Of a stretch of DNA of 64,000 nt, positions 54,005 through 62,145 are shown piece by piece; positions within the stretch are counted from its first letter, which is position 1; each line of letters opens with the position of its first letter. The stretch lies in contig NZ_LMCQ01000025.1 of assembly GCF_001424835.1 (NCBI RefSeq), positions 252,544-316,543 of the forward strand, written 5' to 3'. The notes under the pieces were generated by a model. It was not told where the DNA came from. It saw nothing but the letters and a program-made list of their open reading frames with translations, and searched no databases. The position numbers were made by a program, and so were the translations under genes. This stretch comes from Variovorax sp. Root318D1 (GTDB lineage: Bacteria > Pseudomonadota > Gammaproteobacteria > Burkholderiales > Burkholderiaceae_C).

Positions 54005-54082
54005 TCAAAGAATACCGAAGACCTTCAGGCCGATGATCACGACCAGTGGCACTCCGCAGAGCCAGAGGATGATGCTTTTCAT
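54005..54082 (-). CDS. 25-residue single-helix membrane microprotein
   Basis: A short frame reading MKSIILWLCGVPLVVIIGLK then VFGIL and stop. It is almost one continuous hydrophobic helix with a positive N-terminus and a central Gly-Val-Pro kink. A GGAG box sits 9 nt before the ATG and a strong terminator lies 59 bp past the stop. Similar tiny proteins with a WLxGVP core occur in Burkholderiales genomes as far as I recall, without known function. It is below the size cut-off of most gene callers. Confidence 0.65.
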   Translation of the reverse strand: MKSIILWLCGVPLVVIIGLKVFGIL

Positions 54083-54914
54083 GATCGGCATCTCCGTAGA
54101 GTAGATAGGTCTCTACATTGACCAAGCGCGCGGCCCCCACATGCGGGAGAAACCAGTCCGTGCGCGTGGGCGGGTGCCTACAGCTCCAGCTGCGGATTCC
54201 CGCTGGTACGCAGGGCCTGGAACGCCAGCGCGAGCGTATCGAGCAGTAGTAAAAAGTAAGTAAACGACGACAAGAGAACCTACCGGTAAGCCCTAAGCGT
54301 GCCAGCAACACTACTCGCCAAGGGGCTGTGCAACCGCATCGGAATTCGGCGCCCATAATCCGCCTGCGGTACGCCAGAGCCGCGTCAAACCCAAGGCTCC
54401 GGGTCTACAGGAAGCGAGCCAGCCATCTTGCATTTCTGGCATTTGCGGGACGACACCATGAGCGTGATGCACATGTTTCTACCGGCATCCGAACCTGCGC
54501 GCAGTGAGGCTCTGGCGCAGTTTCTGAGAACACACCACATACCGCGCCGCCTCGTGAGAGGCCTCGGGCGCAAAGACCTGGGCGAGCAGACCGGACCCGC
54601 CGCACTGGTCGGTCCACCGCAACGCCAGCAACAGGCATCGCAGGACGTGCAGACGCCGTTTGCACCGGAGAGTTAACGCCTTGTGGGGCTTCGACAGGAA
54701 TCGCAAACAGGGGCCTAGCCCCAGAGGAGAGGGCGCTTTCGTTGGTGCCTGGCGAGGCGAGGCACCCGAATCTCGATCCCGCTTGGCTGGCGAGTCGCTC
54801 GCCGTGGTTGCAGCGGCTATGGCCGAATGACGACTGCGCTGGTCTTCAATGCAAGGTGGGGACGCCCGGAAGTGCCTTGACGCGGCATATGCAGAGCAAC
54901 CTAACTTTCGTCAC
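54083..54914. other. Long gap without a convincing gene
   Basis: About 830 bp between the microprotein and the response regulator. The first 200 bp (to ~54300) should hold the microprotein promoter on the minus strand; AT-rich sequence near 54245-54275 (AGTAGTAAAAAGTAAGTAAA) stands out from the GC-rich background. An open frame at 54458-54676 on the plus strand (72 codons, MSVMHMFLPASEPARSEALA) has no recognisable relatives and a weak start, so it is not called. The rest shows no clear element. Confidence 0.5.
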
Positions 54915-54943
54915 TTACCTTTCCGTCCAGAACCGCCTAGATT
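54915..54943 (+). promoter_or_regulatory. Candidate promoter of the response regulator/kinase operon
   Basis: TTACCT (54915-54920) and TAGATT (54938-54943) are spaced 17 bp apart. The stretch ACTTTCGTCACTT just upstream and the CCTAGATT block resemble the promoters of the two lipoprotein genes downstream, with similar spacing. If used, the transcript would start within a few bases of the TTG codon at 54951, leaving almost no leader. Confidence 0.45.
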
Positions 54944-54950
54944 CAGTTGC

Positions 54951-55664
54951 TTGAGTACCGTCGAGTCGAATCAACCTCCCCCGCATGGCGTTCCCGCGCC
55001 TGCGCGGCGGCCGCGCGCCATTCTGGTGGTGGACGATCACGATCTCGTACGCTTGGGCGTGCGCGCACTGCTGCAGGCACAGTCCTCTCCATCCGGCGAA
55101 ACGGTTGAAGTCCTGGAGGCCGGCAACCTTGCCGAGGCCTTGGCGTTGTATGAAAGAGCCCAGGATGGCATCGCCCTGGTGTTACTGGATCTTGCCTTGC
55201 CCGATACACAGGGCCTGAGCGGCCTGGCGGATTTTCACGCCCGCTATCCTGCCGCTCGCATCGTCGCCATTTCGGGGTCCGGCACTACCTCCATTGCTCA
55301 GTCCACGATCGCCCAGGGCGCGCTGGCATTGGGCGCCAGCGCCTTCATTTCCAAGTCGGCGAACCTCAAGGAGGTGGTGAGTTTCATCCGGGCCTGTGGG
55401 CTGCTCGGGAGCGACGCGGTAGACGGCTTGCCTTGCCCTTCGACCGCCATCCGGCCCCCCGCGAAACCCTCCCATGGCCGCGCTTGGCAGGCGCTTGCGC
55501 CACGGCAATTACAAGTGCTTCAGTGGGTGCTGGAAGGCAAGACCAACAAGGAGATCGCCGAGGCAGCGAGTCTTACCGAAGGCACCGTGAAGAACTACGT
55601 GTCGACCATCTTCTTGCTGTTTGGTGTGCGCTCGCGCGCGCAATTGATCAGTAGCTTGCGGTAA
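54951..55664 (+). CDS. LuxR/NarL-type two-component response regulator
   Basis: A 237-residue regulator. Receiver domain (residues ~22-140): acidic pair D28-D29 (LVVDDHD), acceptor D80 (LLDLALPD) and the Lys in AFISKSANL. DNA-binding domain (~175-237): LAPRQLQVLQWVLEGKTNKEIAEAASLTEGTVKNYVSTIFLLFGV, a GerE-type HTH. TTG 54951 is chosen because the upstream part of the frame overlaps promoter-like sequence and codes for nothing conserved. The hybrid kinase gene follows 64 bp later and is the likely partner. The AGTG-N8-CACT dyads near the next two genes are candidate targets. Confidence 0.88.
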   Translation: MSTVESNQPPPHGVPAPARRPRAILVVDDHDLVRLGVRALLQAQSSPSGETVEVLEAGNLAEALALYERAQDGIALVLLDLALPDTQGLSGLADFHARYPAARIVAISGSGTTSIAQSTIAQGALALGASAFISKSANLKEVVSFIRACGLLGSDAVDGLPCPSTAIRPPAKPSHGRAWQALAPRQLQVLQWVLEGKTNKEIAEAASLTEGTVKNYVSTIFLLFGVRSRAQLISSLR

Positions 55665-55728
55665 GCCCAGTCCGCAGGGGCAACATACAAATACATGCGG
55701 GAGACAACTCCTGCGGGGAGGCAATTCG

Positions 55729-57537
55729 ATGAGCGCCATCGTGTCGAAGCATCTGGCCGTCGATGCCAAGCTGAGGCTGCGCATATTGCGCGAGCACGTG
55801 GCTTCGGTTTATGCCGGTCACAGCACAGCGGTTCTGGCCCATTTCGGCTTTGCGGCCGCGCTGGCCATCTTCAGCTACTCGCGTCTCGCCCATCCATGGT
55901 TGTTGTACTGGCTGCTCGTTCTTGCCGCCGTGGACTTGTACGCGCTGCTGGCACCGCGCTGGACCCCTGCCACGCCGATGTCCGACAGCCCCTATTGGGC
56001 GCGCAAGTACGCCCGCTTGGTCACCATGGTCAGCGTCGCGACGGCTCCGGCGCCCTTGTTCCTTGTGTCGACGACGGATCTGGTCATGACCACCGTGTTC
56101 ACGGTCGTCATCATCGGCAGTTGGACACGGGCCGTGCAGGCACGATGGCCTCTGAAGCCGGCCATGTTCGGGTATGGCATTCCCATGATGACGGGTCTTA
56201 TCGCGGCCCTGGTCTGGCATGGCAGCGCCCTGAACTGGTTCCTCGCCGGATTCGGAATTGTCAACCTGATACTCACCCTTCGCGCCGGCTTGCAGGAGAA
56301 CAGGCGGTTGACCGAATCGCTGATCCTGCGCTTTGAGAACGAGGCCTTGGCCGCTCGCCTGAGCGAGCAAATCGCTGCAACCGAACGAGCCAGCGCCGAA
56401 AAGACCCGCTTCCTGGCCACCGCCAGTCACGATCTGCGTCAGCCAATGCACGCCATCGCATTGTTCGGCGCCGCGCTGGAAAACGCCCTGCACGACCGCC
56501 CCGAAGGGGAAAACGCCGAGCGCCTGATGCGGGCAGTCGATACCCTGGGCGCGTCGCTGAACACCATGCTCGACGTTTCCCGTCTCGATGCCGGAGTGGT
56601 GGTGCCCGAGCCATGTGCTCTGGAACTCGACGCGCTGTTTCGCCCGCTCAATCACACCTTCTCGGCGCAGGCAGACCACAAGAATTTGCAGTTGCGCATT
56701 CGCGCCAGCGGGCTGTGGGTGCGCAGCGACCCGCAACTTCTGTATCGCATGCTTTCGAATCTTGTCGACAACGCGTTGAAGTACACGCGACACGGTGGCG
56801 TGACCGTCACGGCACTTGTGCGTGGCGATTCGGTGTGGATCGAAGTGAGAGACACCGGCATCGGTGTTGCACCCGGACAGCTGGAACGCATCTTCGAGGA
56901 GTTCTATCAAATCGGCAACCCGGGACGCGACCGCTCCCGAGGTCTGGGCATCGGGTTGTCGATCGTGCAGCGCCTGTCCCAGTTGCTTGCTCATCCGGTG
57001 CAAGTGCGTTCGCGCCCAGGCCGCGGTACACGCTTTCGCCTGCTGGTGCCGAGGGCCGAGGCAACATCGGAATCGCCCACGGATCTCTTGCTCCAGGATC
57101 TCGAATCGCCCGTGCGTCATCGCTTCGCCGTACCGGATCTGCGCGGCCGCATCCTGTTGATCGACGACGAGTTGGAAATCAGGCAAGCCATGGCGGCGCT
57201 GCTGGGCGCCTACTCCCTCGATGTGGTGGCCGTGGCCAACGAGGTCGCGGCAGCCGAGGTGTTGTCGCATCCTGATGCACAGGCGAAGCCGTTCGCACTG
57301 TTGCTGTGCGACTTCCGCCTGGCTGACGGAGTGGACGGACTCGATGTCGGCCTGCGCCTGCGGGAACGCTTTCAGCTCGATGCACCGCTGCTTCTGATCA
57401 CGGGCGAAACTTCGCCCGAGCGGCTGCAGCGTGTGCGCGCCTCGGGCGTACCTGTGCTGTTCAAGCCCGTGAGCGCCGCGACGCTCCTGCAAGCCATGGC
57501 TGAACTCGCGCCCGCAGGCCGTCGGCGTTTGCCCTGA
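55729..57537 (+). CDS. Membrane hybrid histidine kinase with C-terminal receiver domain
   Basis: A 602-residue sensor. Residues ~35-185 hold six hydrophobic helices with very short loops and no large periplasmic domain, so it may sense within or at the membrane. A short coiled coil leads into HisKA with H234 (FLATASHDLRQPMHAIALFG), then HATPase_c (NLVDNALKYT, DTGIGVAPGQLERIFEEFYQ, GLGIGLSIV) and a receiver domain (~475-595; LLIDDELEIRQ, LLCDFRLADGVDGLD, VLFKPV). This architecture with the RQPxHA box is common in beta- and gamma-proteobacteria, paired with a LuxR-type regulator as here. A GGGGAGG box precedes the ATG. Confidence 0.93.
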   Translation: MSAIVSKHLAVDAKLRLRILREHVASVYAGHSTAVLAHFGFAAALAIFSYSRLAHPWLLYWLLVLAAVDLYALLAPRWTPATPMSDSPYWARKYARLVTMVSVATAPAPLFLVSTTDLVMTTVFTVVIIGSWTRAVQARWPLKPAMFGYGIPMMTGLIAALVWHGSALNWFLAGFGIVNLILTLRAGLQENRRLTESLILRFENEALAARLSEQIAATERASAEKTRFLATASHDLRQPMHAIALFGAALENALHDRPEGENAERLMRAVDTLGASLNTMLDVSRLDAGVVVPEPCALELDALFRPLNHTFSAQADHKNLQLRIRASGLWVRSDPQLLYRMLSNLVDNALKYTRHGGVTVTALVRGDSVWIEVRDTGIGVAPGQLERIFEEFYQIGNPGRDRSRGLGIGLSIVQRLSQLLAHPVQVRSRPGRGTRFRLLVPRAEATSESPTDLLLQDLESPVRHRFAVPDLRGRILLIDDELEIRQAMAALLGAYSLDVVAVANEVAAAEVLSHPDAQAKPFALLLCDFRLADGVDGLDVGLRLRERFQLDAPLLLITGETSPERLQRVRASGVPVLFKPVSAATLLQAMAELAPAGRRRLP

Positions 57538-57544
57538 GCGCAAC

Positions 57545-57638
57545 AAGTGACTTTAGACACTGCGTGTTGGTGTCTGCCTTCTCCTAGATTTGCATCGGGC
57601 CGGATGTCGGCCTTTTTGACAAGCAACAGGGAGATCGT
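57545..57638 (+). promoter_or_regulatory. Promoter, dyad and hairpin leader of the Gly/Pro-rich lipoprotein gene
   Basis: An AGTG-N8-CACT dyad (57546-57561, spacer ACTTTAGA) stands 23 bp before a -10-like TAGATT (57585-57590) preceded by CC. The leader then forms GGCCG-GATGT-CGGCC followed by TTTTT, which looks like a small terminator or stability hairpin, and ends with CAACAGGGAG before the start codon. Dyad, -10 box, hairpin and ribosome-binding region recur nearly unchanged at 58552-58645. Confidence 0.65.
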
Positions 57639-58499
57639 ATGAATAGAAATCCATGGGCGATCGGAGCGGGGATCGCTTCCATCGCGGCGGTAATGGCGGC
57701 ATGCGGAGGCGGAGGAGGAGGCAATGGTGGCGGCGGTTTTCCAATCATGCCCGCCGCACCTGCTCCGGAGCCCGCACCATCCTCTTCACCACCTCCGCCG
57801 CCACCGGCGCCAGCCCCTGCACCGGCATCGGCAACGAGCTCGGCCCCTTGTACGAACGAAGCGGATTTCCATGCCGGAACCGCGCGGGACTACGAAGAAC
57901 GAACGACGATTTCCGGGCAATCTCCCACGGTGGGCCGAACCGTCGAAACAGTTGGCGAACGCAAGTCGTTTGCCGGTGTCACGCCTGTGACCGTCAAGGT
58001 CGAACCCCACGATACCGCCGGCAATCCATCGCCTGCCGCCGAGAACTATCACGACCTGATCAATGGCAGCGTGGTCTCATACGGGTCGATTGCGCAAGTC
58101 GCGACTCAAGTCATCACAGTGACGTTCGATCCACCAGTGGGCGGCCCGGTGGACATGCAGCCAGGACAAGTGGCAAGTGGCAGCTACAAGATCAAGACTG
58201 TTGCCGTCAGTACGGCGGATGGGTCAAAGATCGAGACTGAGTACCCCGTGTCGCGAGACCTGACCTATGTTGGCCGCGAAACTTTGCAAACGGAGATGGG
58301 CGCTTTCAACGCTTGCAAGTTCACGAACAGGCAAACCACAGGTACGGGTGACACGTCCTCCGTCACGACCTTCACCACATGGGTCGCTGCCGAAGGAGCA
58401 TATCGGGGTCAGTTGCTCAAGATCCATACGCGTCCAGAAGGAGGCTCCCGGCCCGAGTTCACAACAGAGCGGATCAAGATGACCTACACGCCGAAGTAG
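57639..58499 (+). CDS. Putative lipoprotein with Gly and Pro-rich N-terminus, unknown function
   Basis: A 286-residue exported protein. The signal ends in VMAAC (Cys22), a slightly weak lipobox, followed at once by a poly-Gly run and a Pro/Ala/Ser-rich linker (residues ~23-68), which would hold the domain away from the membrane. The remaining ~215 residues form one beta-rich domain (GRTVETVGERKSFAGVTPVTVKV, TQVITVTFDPPVGG, DLTYVGRETLQTEMGAFNACKF). No family recognised. Its promoter and leader match those of the next gene, so the two are co-regulated. Confidence 0.75.
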   Translation: MNRNPWAIGAGIASIAAVMAACGGGGGGNGGGGFPIMPAAPAPEPAPSSSPPPPPPAPAPAPASATSSAPCTNEADFHAGTARDYEERTTISGQSPTVGRTVETVGERKSFAGVTPVTVKVEPHDTAGNPSPAAENYHDLINGSVVSYGSIAQVATQVITVTFDPPVGGPVDMQPGQVASGSYKIKTVAVSTADGSKIETEYPVSRDLTYVGRETLQTEMGAFNACKFTNRQTTGTGDTSSVTTFTTWVAAEGAYRGQLLKIHTRPEGGSRPEFTTERIKMTYTPK

Positions 58500-58551
58500 C
58501 GTTCGCTCGCGCCCAGCAGGCCATGGCGGGGACAACCTTGCATCACGCAGC

Positions 58552-58645
58552 AAGTGACTTTAGCCACTTACAGGTCGTCTGGCTTTCCGCCTAAATTTGC
58601 ACGGGGCCCGATCTCGGCCCTTTGCCAACCAACAGGGAGGAACGC
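58552..58645 (+). promoter_or_regulatory. Promoter, dyad and hairpin leader of the CsgG-like gene
   Basis: AAGTG-N8-CACTT (58552-58569) is an 18-bp dyad. TTACAG (58568-58573) and TAAATT (58592-58597), 18 bp apart, form a fair sigma-70 promoter overlapping its right arm. The leader has a GC-rich hairpin (GGGCCCGATCTCGGCCC) followed by TTT, then CAACAGGGAGG before ATG 58646. This repeats the arrangement upstream of the lipoprotein gene at 57639, with scattered base changes. Confidence 0.7.
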
Positions 58646-59623
58646 ATGAAAAAACCAATGGGTGCGGCACACCAGCGCCCACTTTCAAACTCGGTCACGG
58701 AGCGGTCAGCGCCGCGCCCCACGTCTTCGCAATACATGAGATTTCCGACAGTCGCGGCGGTGGCCGGGCTCTTGACTCTTGCGGGTTGTCAGAACATGCC
58801 CGCTCTCGACATGCAAATGGGCAGCCAGTCGGCCAAGACCATGGCAACGGGCAGCGCGGCAGGGTCGGCCACTGCCGGCGAAAGCAGCCAGCTCGAGCGC
58901 TGCGAGTCGCCGCTCGGCACGGTTTCGCTGATCGAGAACGTGAACTCCGGCTGGTACACCATCCTCACCGGCGAATACCGCCTGCCGCCCACGGCCAACC
59001 TGCTGCGCCTCCTGGTTCAGCAGTCGAACTGTTTCGTGGTGGTCGAGCGCGGCGCGGCCGGCATGAACGCCATGACGCGCGAGCGCGCACTGCAGCAGTC
59101 GGGCGAAATGCGCGGCGGCAGCAACTTCGGCCGCGGCCAGATGGTGGCGTCCGACTACGGCCTCTCACCCGAGATCGTGTTCAGCAACAGCGATGCCGGC
59201 GGGATCGGCGGTGCGCTGGGCGGCCTGGTGGGCGGGGGACGGGGCCTCGCGATTGCCAAGCTGGGCGCAAGCATGCAGACCAAAGAAGCCAGCGCGCTGC
59301 TCACGCTCATCGACAACCGCTCGGGCGTGCAGGTCGCGGCCGCGGAGGGCAGCGCTTCCAAGACCGACTTCGGCGCCTTCGGCTCGGTGTTCGGCGCCCG
59401 CGCCGGCGGCAATCTCGGCGGCTATACAAACACGGCGCAAGGCAAGGTGATTGCAGCGGCGTTCATGGACGGCTTCAACCAGATGGTTCGCTCGCTGCGC
59501 AACTACAAGGCGCAGACGGTGCGCGGCCAGGGCCTCGGCGGCGGTGGCCGGCTGGGCGTGGACGGCGGAATGGCGCCTTCGCCGACTTCGGCGCCGTCCG
59601 CATCCAATCGCAGCAGGAAGTAG
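58646..59623 (+). CDS. CsgG/HfaB-family lipoprotein
   Basis: A 325-residue protein of the curli-transport CsgG type: YRLPPTANLLRLLVQQSNCFVVVERGAAG, SDYGLSPEIVFSNSDAGG, ASALLTLIDNRSGVQVAAAEG and KVIAAAFMDGFNQMVRSL. CsgG proteins form outer-membrane pores or act as envelope assembly factors. ATG 58646 has a strong GGGAGG site, but it puts a 30-residue polar stretch before the signal sequence (FPTVAAVAGLLTLAGC, Cys48). A second ATG at 58736 would give a normal lipoprotein signal. No csgA/csgE/csgF genes are near, so it is not a curli locus. Confidence 0.82.
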   Translation: MKKPMGAAHQRPLSNSVTERSAPRPTSSQYMRFPTVAAVAGLLTLAGCQNMPALDMQMGSQSAKTMATGSAAGSATAGESSQLERCESPLGTVSLIENVNSGWYTILTGEYRLPPTANLLRLLVQQSNCFVVVERGAAGMNAMTRERALQQSGEMRGGSNFGRGQMVASDYGLSPEIVFSNSDAGGIGGALGGLVGGGRGLAIAKLGASMQTKEASALLTLIDNRSGVQVAAAEGSASKTDFGAFGSVFGARAGGNLGGYTNTAQGKVIAAAFMDGFNQMVRSLRNYKAQTVRGQGLGGGGRLGVDGGMAPSPTSAPSASNRSRK

Positions 59624-59812
59624 TCTCGACGGACCGATGCTGTCGGAGATTTTGTCATCCCATTACTCCACGCGCCGATTGAATCGTGAGCCACGGGTGG
59701 AAGCTGACGCTGTGATGGTCGGCTGCAGATCCTGCCGGCCGTGTGGCACAAGCCGCTGGCGAGTTTCTATCCCTGTTGGCGCCGACCGAAAACTGTCCGC
59801 CTGAACCCGGGT

Positions 59813-60110
59813 CTGCCGGTCTCGAAGTGGCTGTGGGCGCCGATAAACGACACCGAAGTACCGGCGTGAGCCGCGCCCGAACAAGATTAGCGCGTTCGAG
59901 GCGGAGCTGGGGCAGGCATTGACGGCCGATGCCCGACGACCCAAGCACGAGCGGCGCACGGCCCGCGCGCTGCACGCCGAGAACAAGGCCGCGGGCTACG
60001 CCGGCAGCTACTCGGCCGTCACCGACATCGTTCGGGCCTGGCGCCAGGGCGAGGGGCAATCGGTCAACGTCACGGCCTACGTTCCCTTGAACTTCGACCC
60101 TGGCCGCTAC
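59813..60110 (+). pseudogene. IS21-type transposase (IstA) relic
   Basis: A broken transposase fragment. One frame reads PVSKWLWAPINDTE up to about 59858; after a shift the next frame from 59853 continues PKYRREPRPNKISAFEAELG, then TARALHAENKAAGYAGSYSA and AWRQGEGQSVNVTAYVPLNF. This matches the middle of IstA before its catalytic domain. It is cut on both sides: neither the DDE catalytic part nor an istB gene is present. No flanking inverted repeats could be fixed with confidence. Confidence 0.65.
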
Positions 60111-60253
60111 GCTGGCTGCGCGGTTCGCAGTCGCTGCGCCACTCCGTGTCATCGCGTGAGCCGCGTACCAACGTCTTCCCGCGAGGCGGTATCAAGGCCT
60201 CGTGCACCCATGCGCAAGACACCACGAAGCGGCGCCCCTAGGATCATTTCACC

Positions 60254-61324
60254 GTGATCCCAATGACCTTCAAGCCCCTTCACCGCATGTCTTCCACGCC
60301 CTTCGTCCAGCGCTCGCCTGCGCCCGCGTCCCTGATCAATCCAAACGAATGGTTCGCACTGCAAGTCCTGGCGCGGCGCAACGAGACGCGCGACATCGTC
60401 GTGTTCGACCTCGCACTGCCCGAAGGCGCGACCTTGCCGCAATTCCAGGCCGGTGCGCACCTTGAGCTGCAGATCGGCGGGCGGGTCCGCCATTACTCTC
60501 TCTGCAACCCACCGGAGGACCGCACGCACTACCGCATCGCGGTGCAGCGCGAGAGCGCTGGGCGCGGTGGTTCGGTGCAGCTGTGCGACGGTGCCGCTGT
60601 CGGTGACACGCTGTGGGTCCGCGGCCCTTTCAACCACTTCGCTCTGCGACTACCGGCCGCACGACCGCCGCTTCTGCTGGCCGGTGGCATCGGCGTAACG
60701 CCGGTTCTGTGCATGGCGCTGGAACTGACGGCTGCTGGCCTCGACTTCGAACTGCACTTCAGCGGCCGTTCGCTAGAGCACATGGCCTTCCTGCCCCTGC
60801 TGCGCTCGGGCGTGTTCGGCCGCCGCGTGCACCTGTATGCCGACGACGGCAGGGGAATGGCGCCGATGCATCTGCCGACGCTGCTCGGCAGCGGCAAGCC
60901 GGGTCGGCATCTGTATGTGTGCGGGCCGGGCGGGATGATCGATGCAGCCGACCGCATCGCGCGCGAGCAAGGCTGGGCCGGCGACCACATCCACTTCGAG
61001 CACTTCGGCGTGCCGCCGGCAGCGTCGACGGACGTGCGCGCCGACGGCTCATGCTGCGAGGCTTTCGAGGTCGAGATCGCCTCAACCGGCCGCCGCATTG
61101 CGGTCGCGGCCGACCAGAACGTGGTGCAGGCGCTGGCCGCGGCGGGGGTGCACATCCCGATGTCGTGCGAGGTGGGCGTATGCGGTTCGTGCCGCACGCG
61201 CGTGCTTGCTGGCGTGCCCGACCACCGCGACCTGCTGCTGAGTCCGGAGGAGCAGGCAACGAATCAGGAGTTCACACCCTGTTGTTCGCGCGCCAAGACT
61301 CCGCTGCTCGTGCTCGACCTCTGA
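60254..61324 (+). CDS. VanB/phthalate-dioxygenase-reductase type ferredoxin oxidoreductase
   Basis: A 356-residue reductase: flavin domain (VRHYSLCNPPEDRTHYRIAVQRE, residues ~75-100), NAD-binding domain (LLLAGGIGVTPVLCMALEL; YVCGPGGMIDAA) and C-terminal plant-type 2Fe-2S ferredoxin domain with Cys in CEVGVCGSCRTRVLAG and the last Cys in CCSRA. It passes electrons from NAD(P)H to a Rieske oxygenase, but none lies in the window. GTG 60254 has AGGA 10 nt upstream; ATG 60263 and 60287 are alternatives. It follows an IS relic. Confidence 0.87.
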   Translation: MIPMTFKPLHRMSSTPFVQRSPAPASLINPNEWFALQVLARRNETRDIVVFDLALPEGATLPQFQAGAHLELQIGGRVRHYSLCNPPEDRTHYRIAVQRESAGRGGSVQLCDGAAVGDTLWVRGPFNHFALRLPAARPPLLLAGGIGVTPVLCMALELTAAGLDFELHFSGRSLEHMAFLPLLRSGVFGRRVHLYADDGRGMAPMHLPTLLGSGKPGRHLYVCGPGGMIDAADRIAREQGWAGDHIHFEHFGVPPAASTDVRADGSCCEAFEVEIASTGRRIAVAADQNVVQALAAAGVHIPMSCEVGVCGSCRTRVLAGVPDHRDLLLSPEEQATNQEFTPCCSRAKTPLLVLDL

Positions 61325-61464
61325 GCGCGCGCCACGCGGCCAAAAGCAGCCGTCCTTCCGCCGCAATAATGTTGCGTTGCGGTCGCCGCATAGGGGGTGC
61401 TTGGGTTGCCGCTGACACGACGGTGCAGTAGCCTTCTCGCTCCAATACTGCCAGGAGACTCCCG

Positions 61465-62145
61465 ATGCCCAGTCGCTTATTTCTTTCCGCTGGCGCCGCC
61501 TTCGCAGCCACCGCACTGATCGTCGGTTGCGGTGCCATGCGTTCATCGGGCGGCAACCCCATGAGCTTCTTCATCACCAGCGTCAACCCCGGCAAGGGCG
61601 GCGACCTCGGAGGCTTGGCCGGAGCCGACCGCTTCTGCCAGTCGCTGGCCACGAGTGCGGGGGCGGGCAACAAAACGTGGCGCGCTTATTTGAGCAGCGC
61701 TGCCGCGAACGGGCAGCCGGCTGTCAATGCGCGTGACCGGATCGGGACTGGTCCTTGGACCAATGCCAAGGGAGTGGTCGTCGCCACCAGCGTGGCCGAT
61801 CTGCACAGCGCCAACGCCAAGGTCGGCAAGGACACCTCGCTGACCGAGAAGGGAGAGGTTGTCTCCGGCGCCGGCGATCCGGTCAACCGCCACGACATCC
61901 TCACCGGCTCGCGCCCTGACGGCACACTGGCCGTGCCCGATCCCGGTAAGGACACCACATGCGGCAATTGGACCAAAAGCGACGGCGGCTCCGCCATCGT
62001 GGGTCACCACGACCGCAAAGGCACCAATCCCGATCCAGTAGCCAATGCTTCGTGGAACTCTTCGCACGGTACGCGCGGCTGCAGCGTCGACCAACTCAAA
62101 ATGAGCGGCAGCGCTGGGCTGATGTATTGCTTCGCGACGAATTGA
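61465..62145 (+). CDS. Putative lipoprotein with lectin/endostatin-like domain
   Basis: A 226-residue exported protein with lipobox LIVGC (Cys22). The mature part reads MSFFITSVNPGKGGDLGGLAGADRFCQSLA then NKTWRAYLSSA, TGPWTNAKGVVVA, CGNWTKSDGGSAIVGHHDR and GLMYCFATN. The GGLxGAD-C-TWRAYLS pattern with late Trp and Cys residues recalls C-type-lectin/endostatin-like folds found in some secreted bacterial proteins. Five mature cysteines could include disulfides. Function unknown; the fold is inferred from pattern only. It stands alone with a GGAG box before the ATG. Confidence 0.7.
   Translation: MPSRLFLSAGAAFAATALIVGCGAMRSSGGNPMSFFITSVNPGKGGDLGGLAGADRFCQSLATSAGAGNKTWRAYLSSAAANGQPAVNARDRIGTGPWTNAKGVVVATSVADLHSANAKVGKDTSLTEKGEVVSGAGDPVNRHDILTGSRPDGTLAVPDPGKDTTCGNWTKSDGGSAIVGHHDRKGTNPDPVANASWNSSHGTRGCSVDQLKMSGSAGLMYCFATN

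Noticed and set aside
54458..54676. A 72-codon plus-strand frame in the gap before the response regulator
   Set aside because: Weak start, no recognisable motif, and antisense frames of similar length exist in the same place. Conservation would be needed before calling it.
58646..59623. Curli secretion locus
   Set aside because: Only a CsgG-like protein is present. No CsgA/B repeats or CsgE/F homologues are seen in the flanks.
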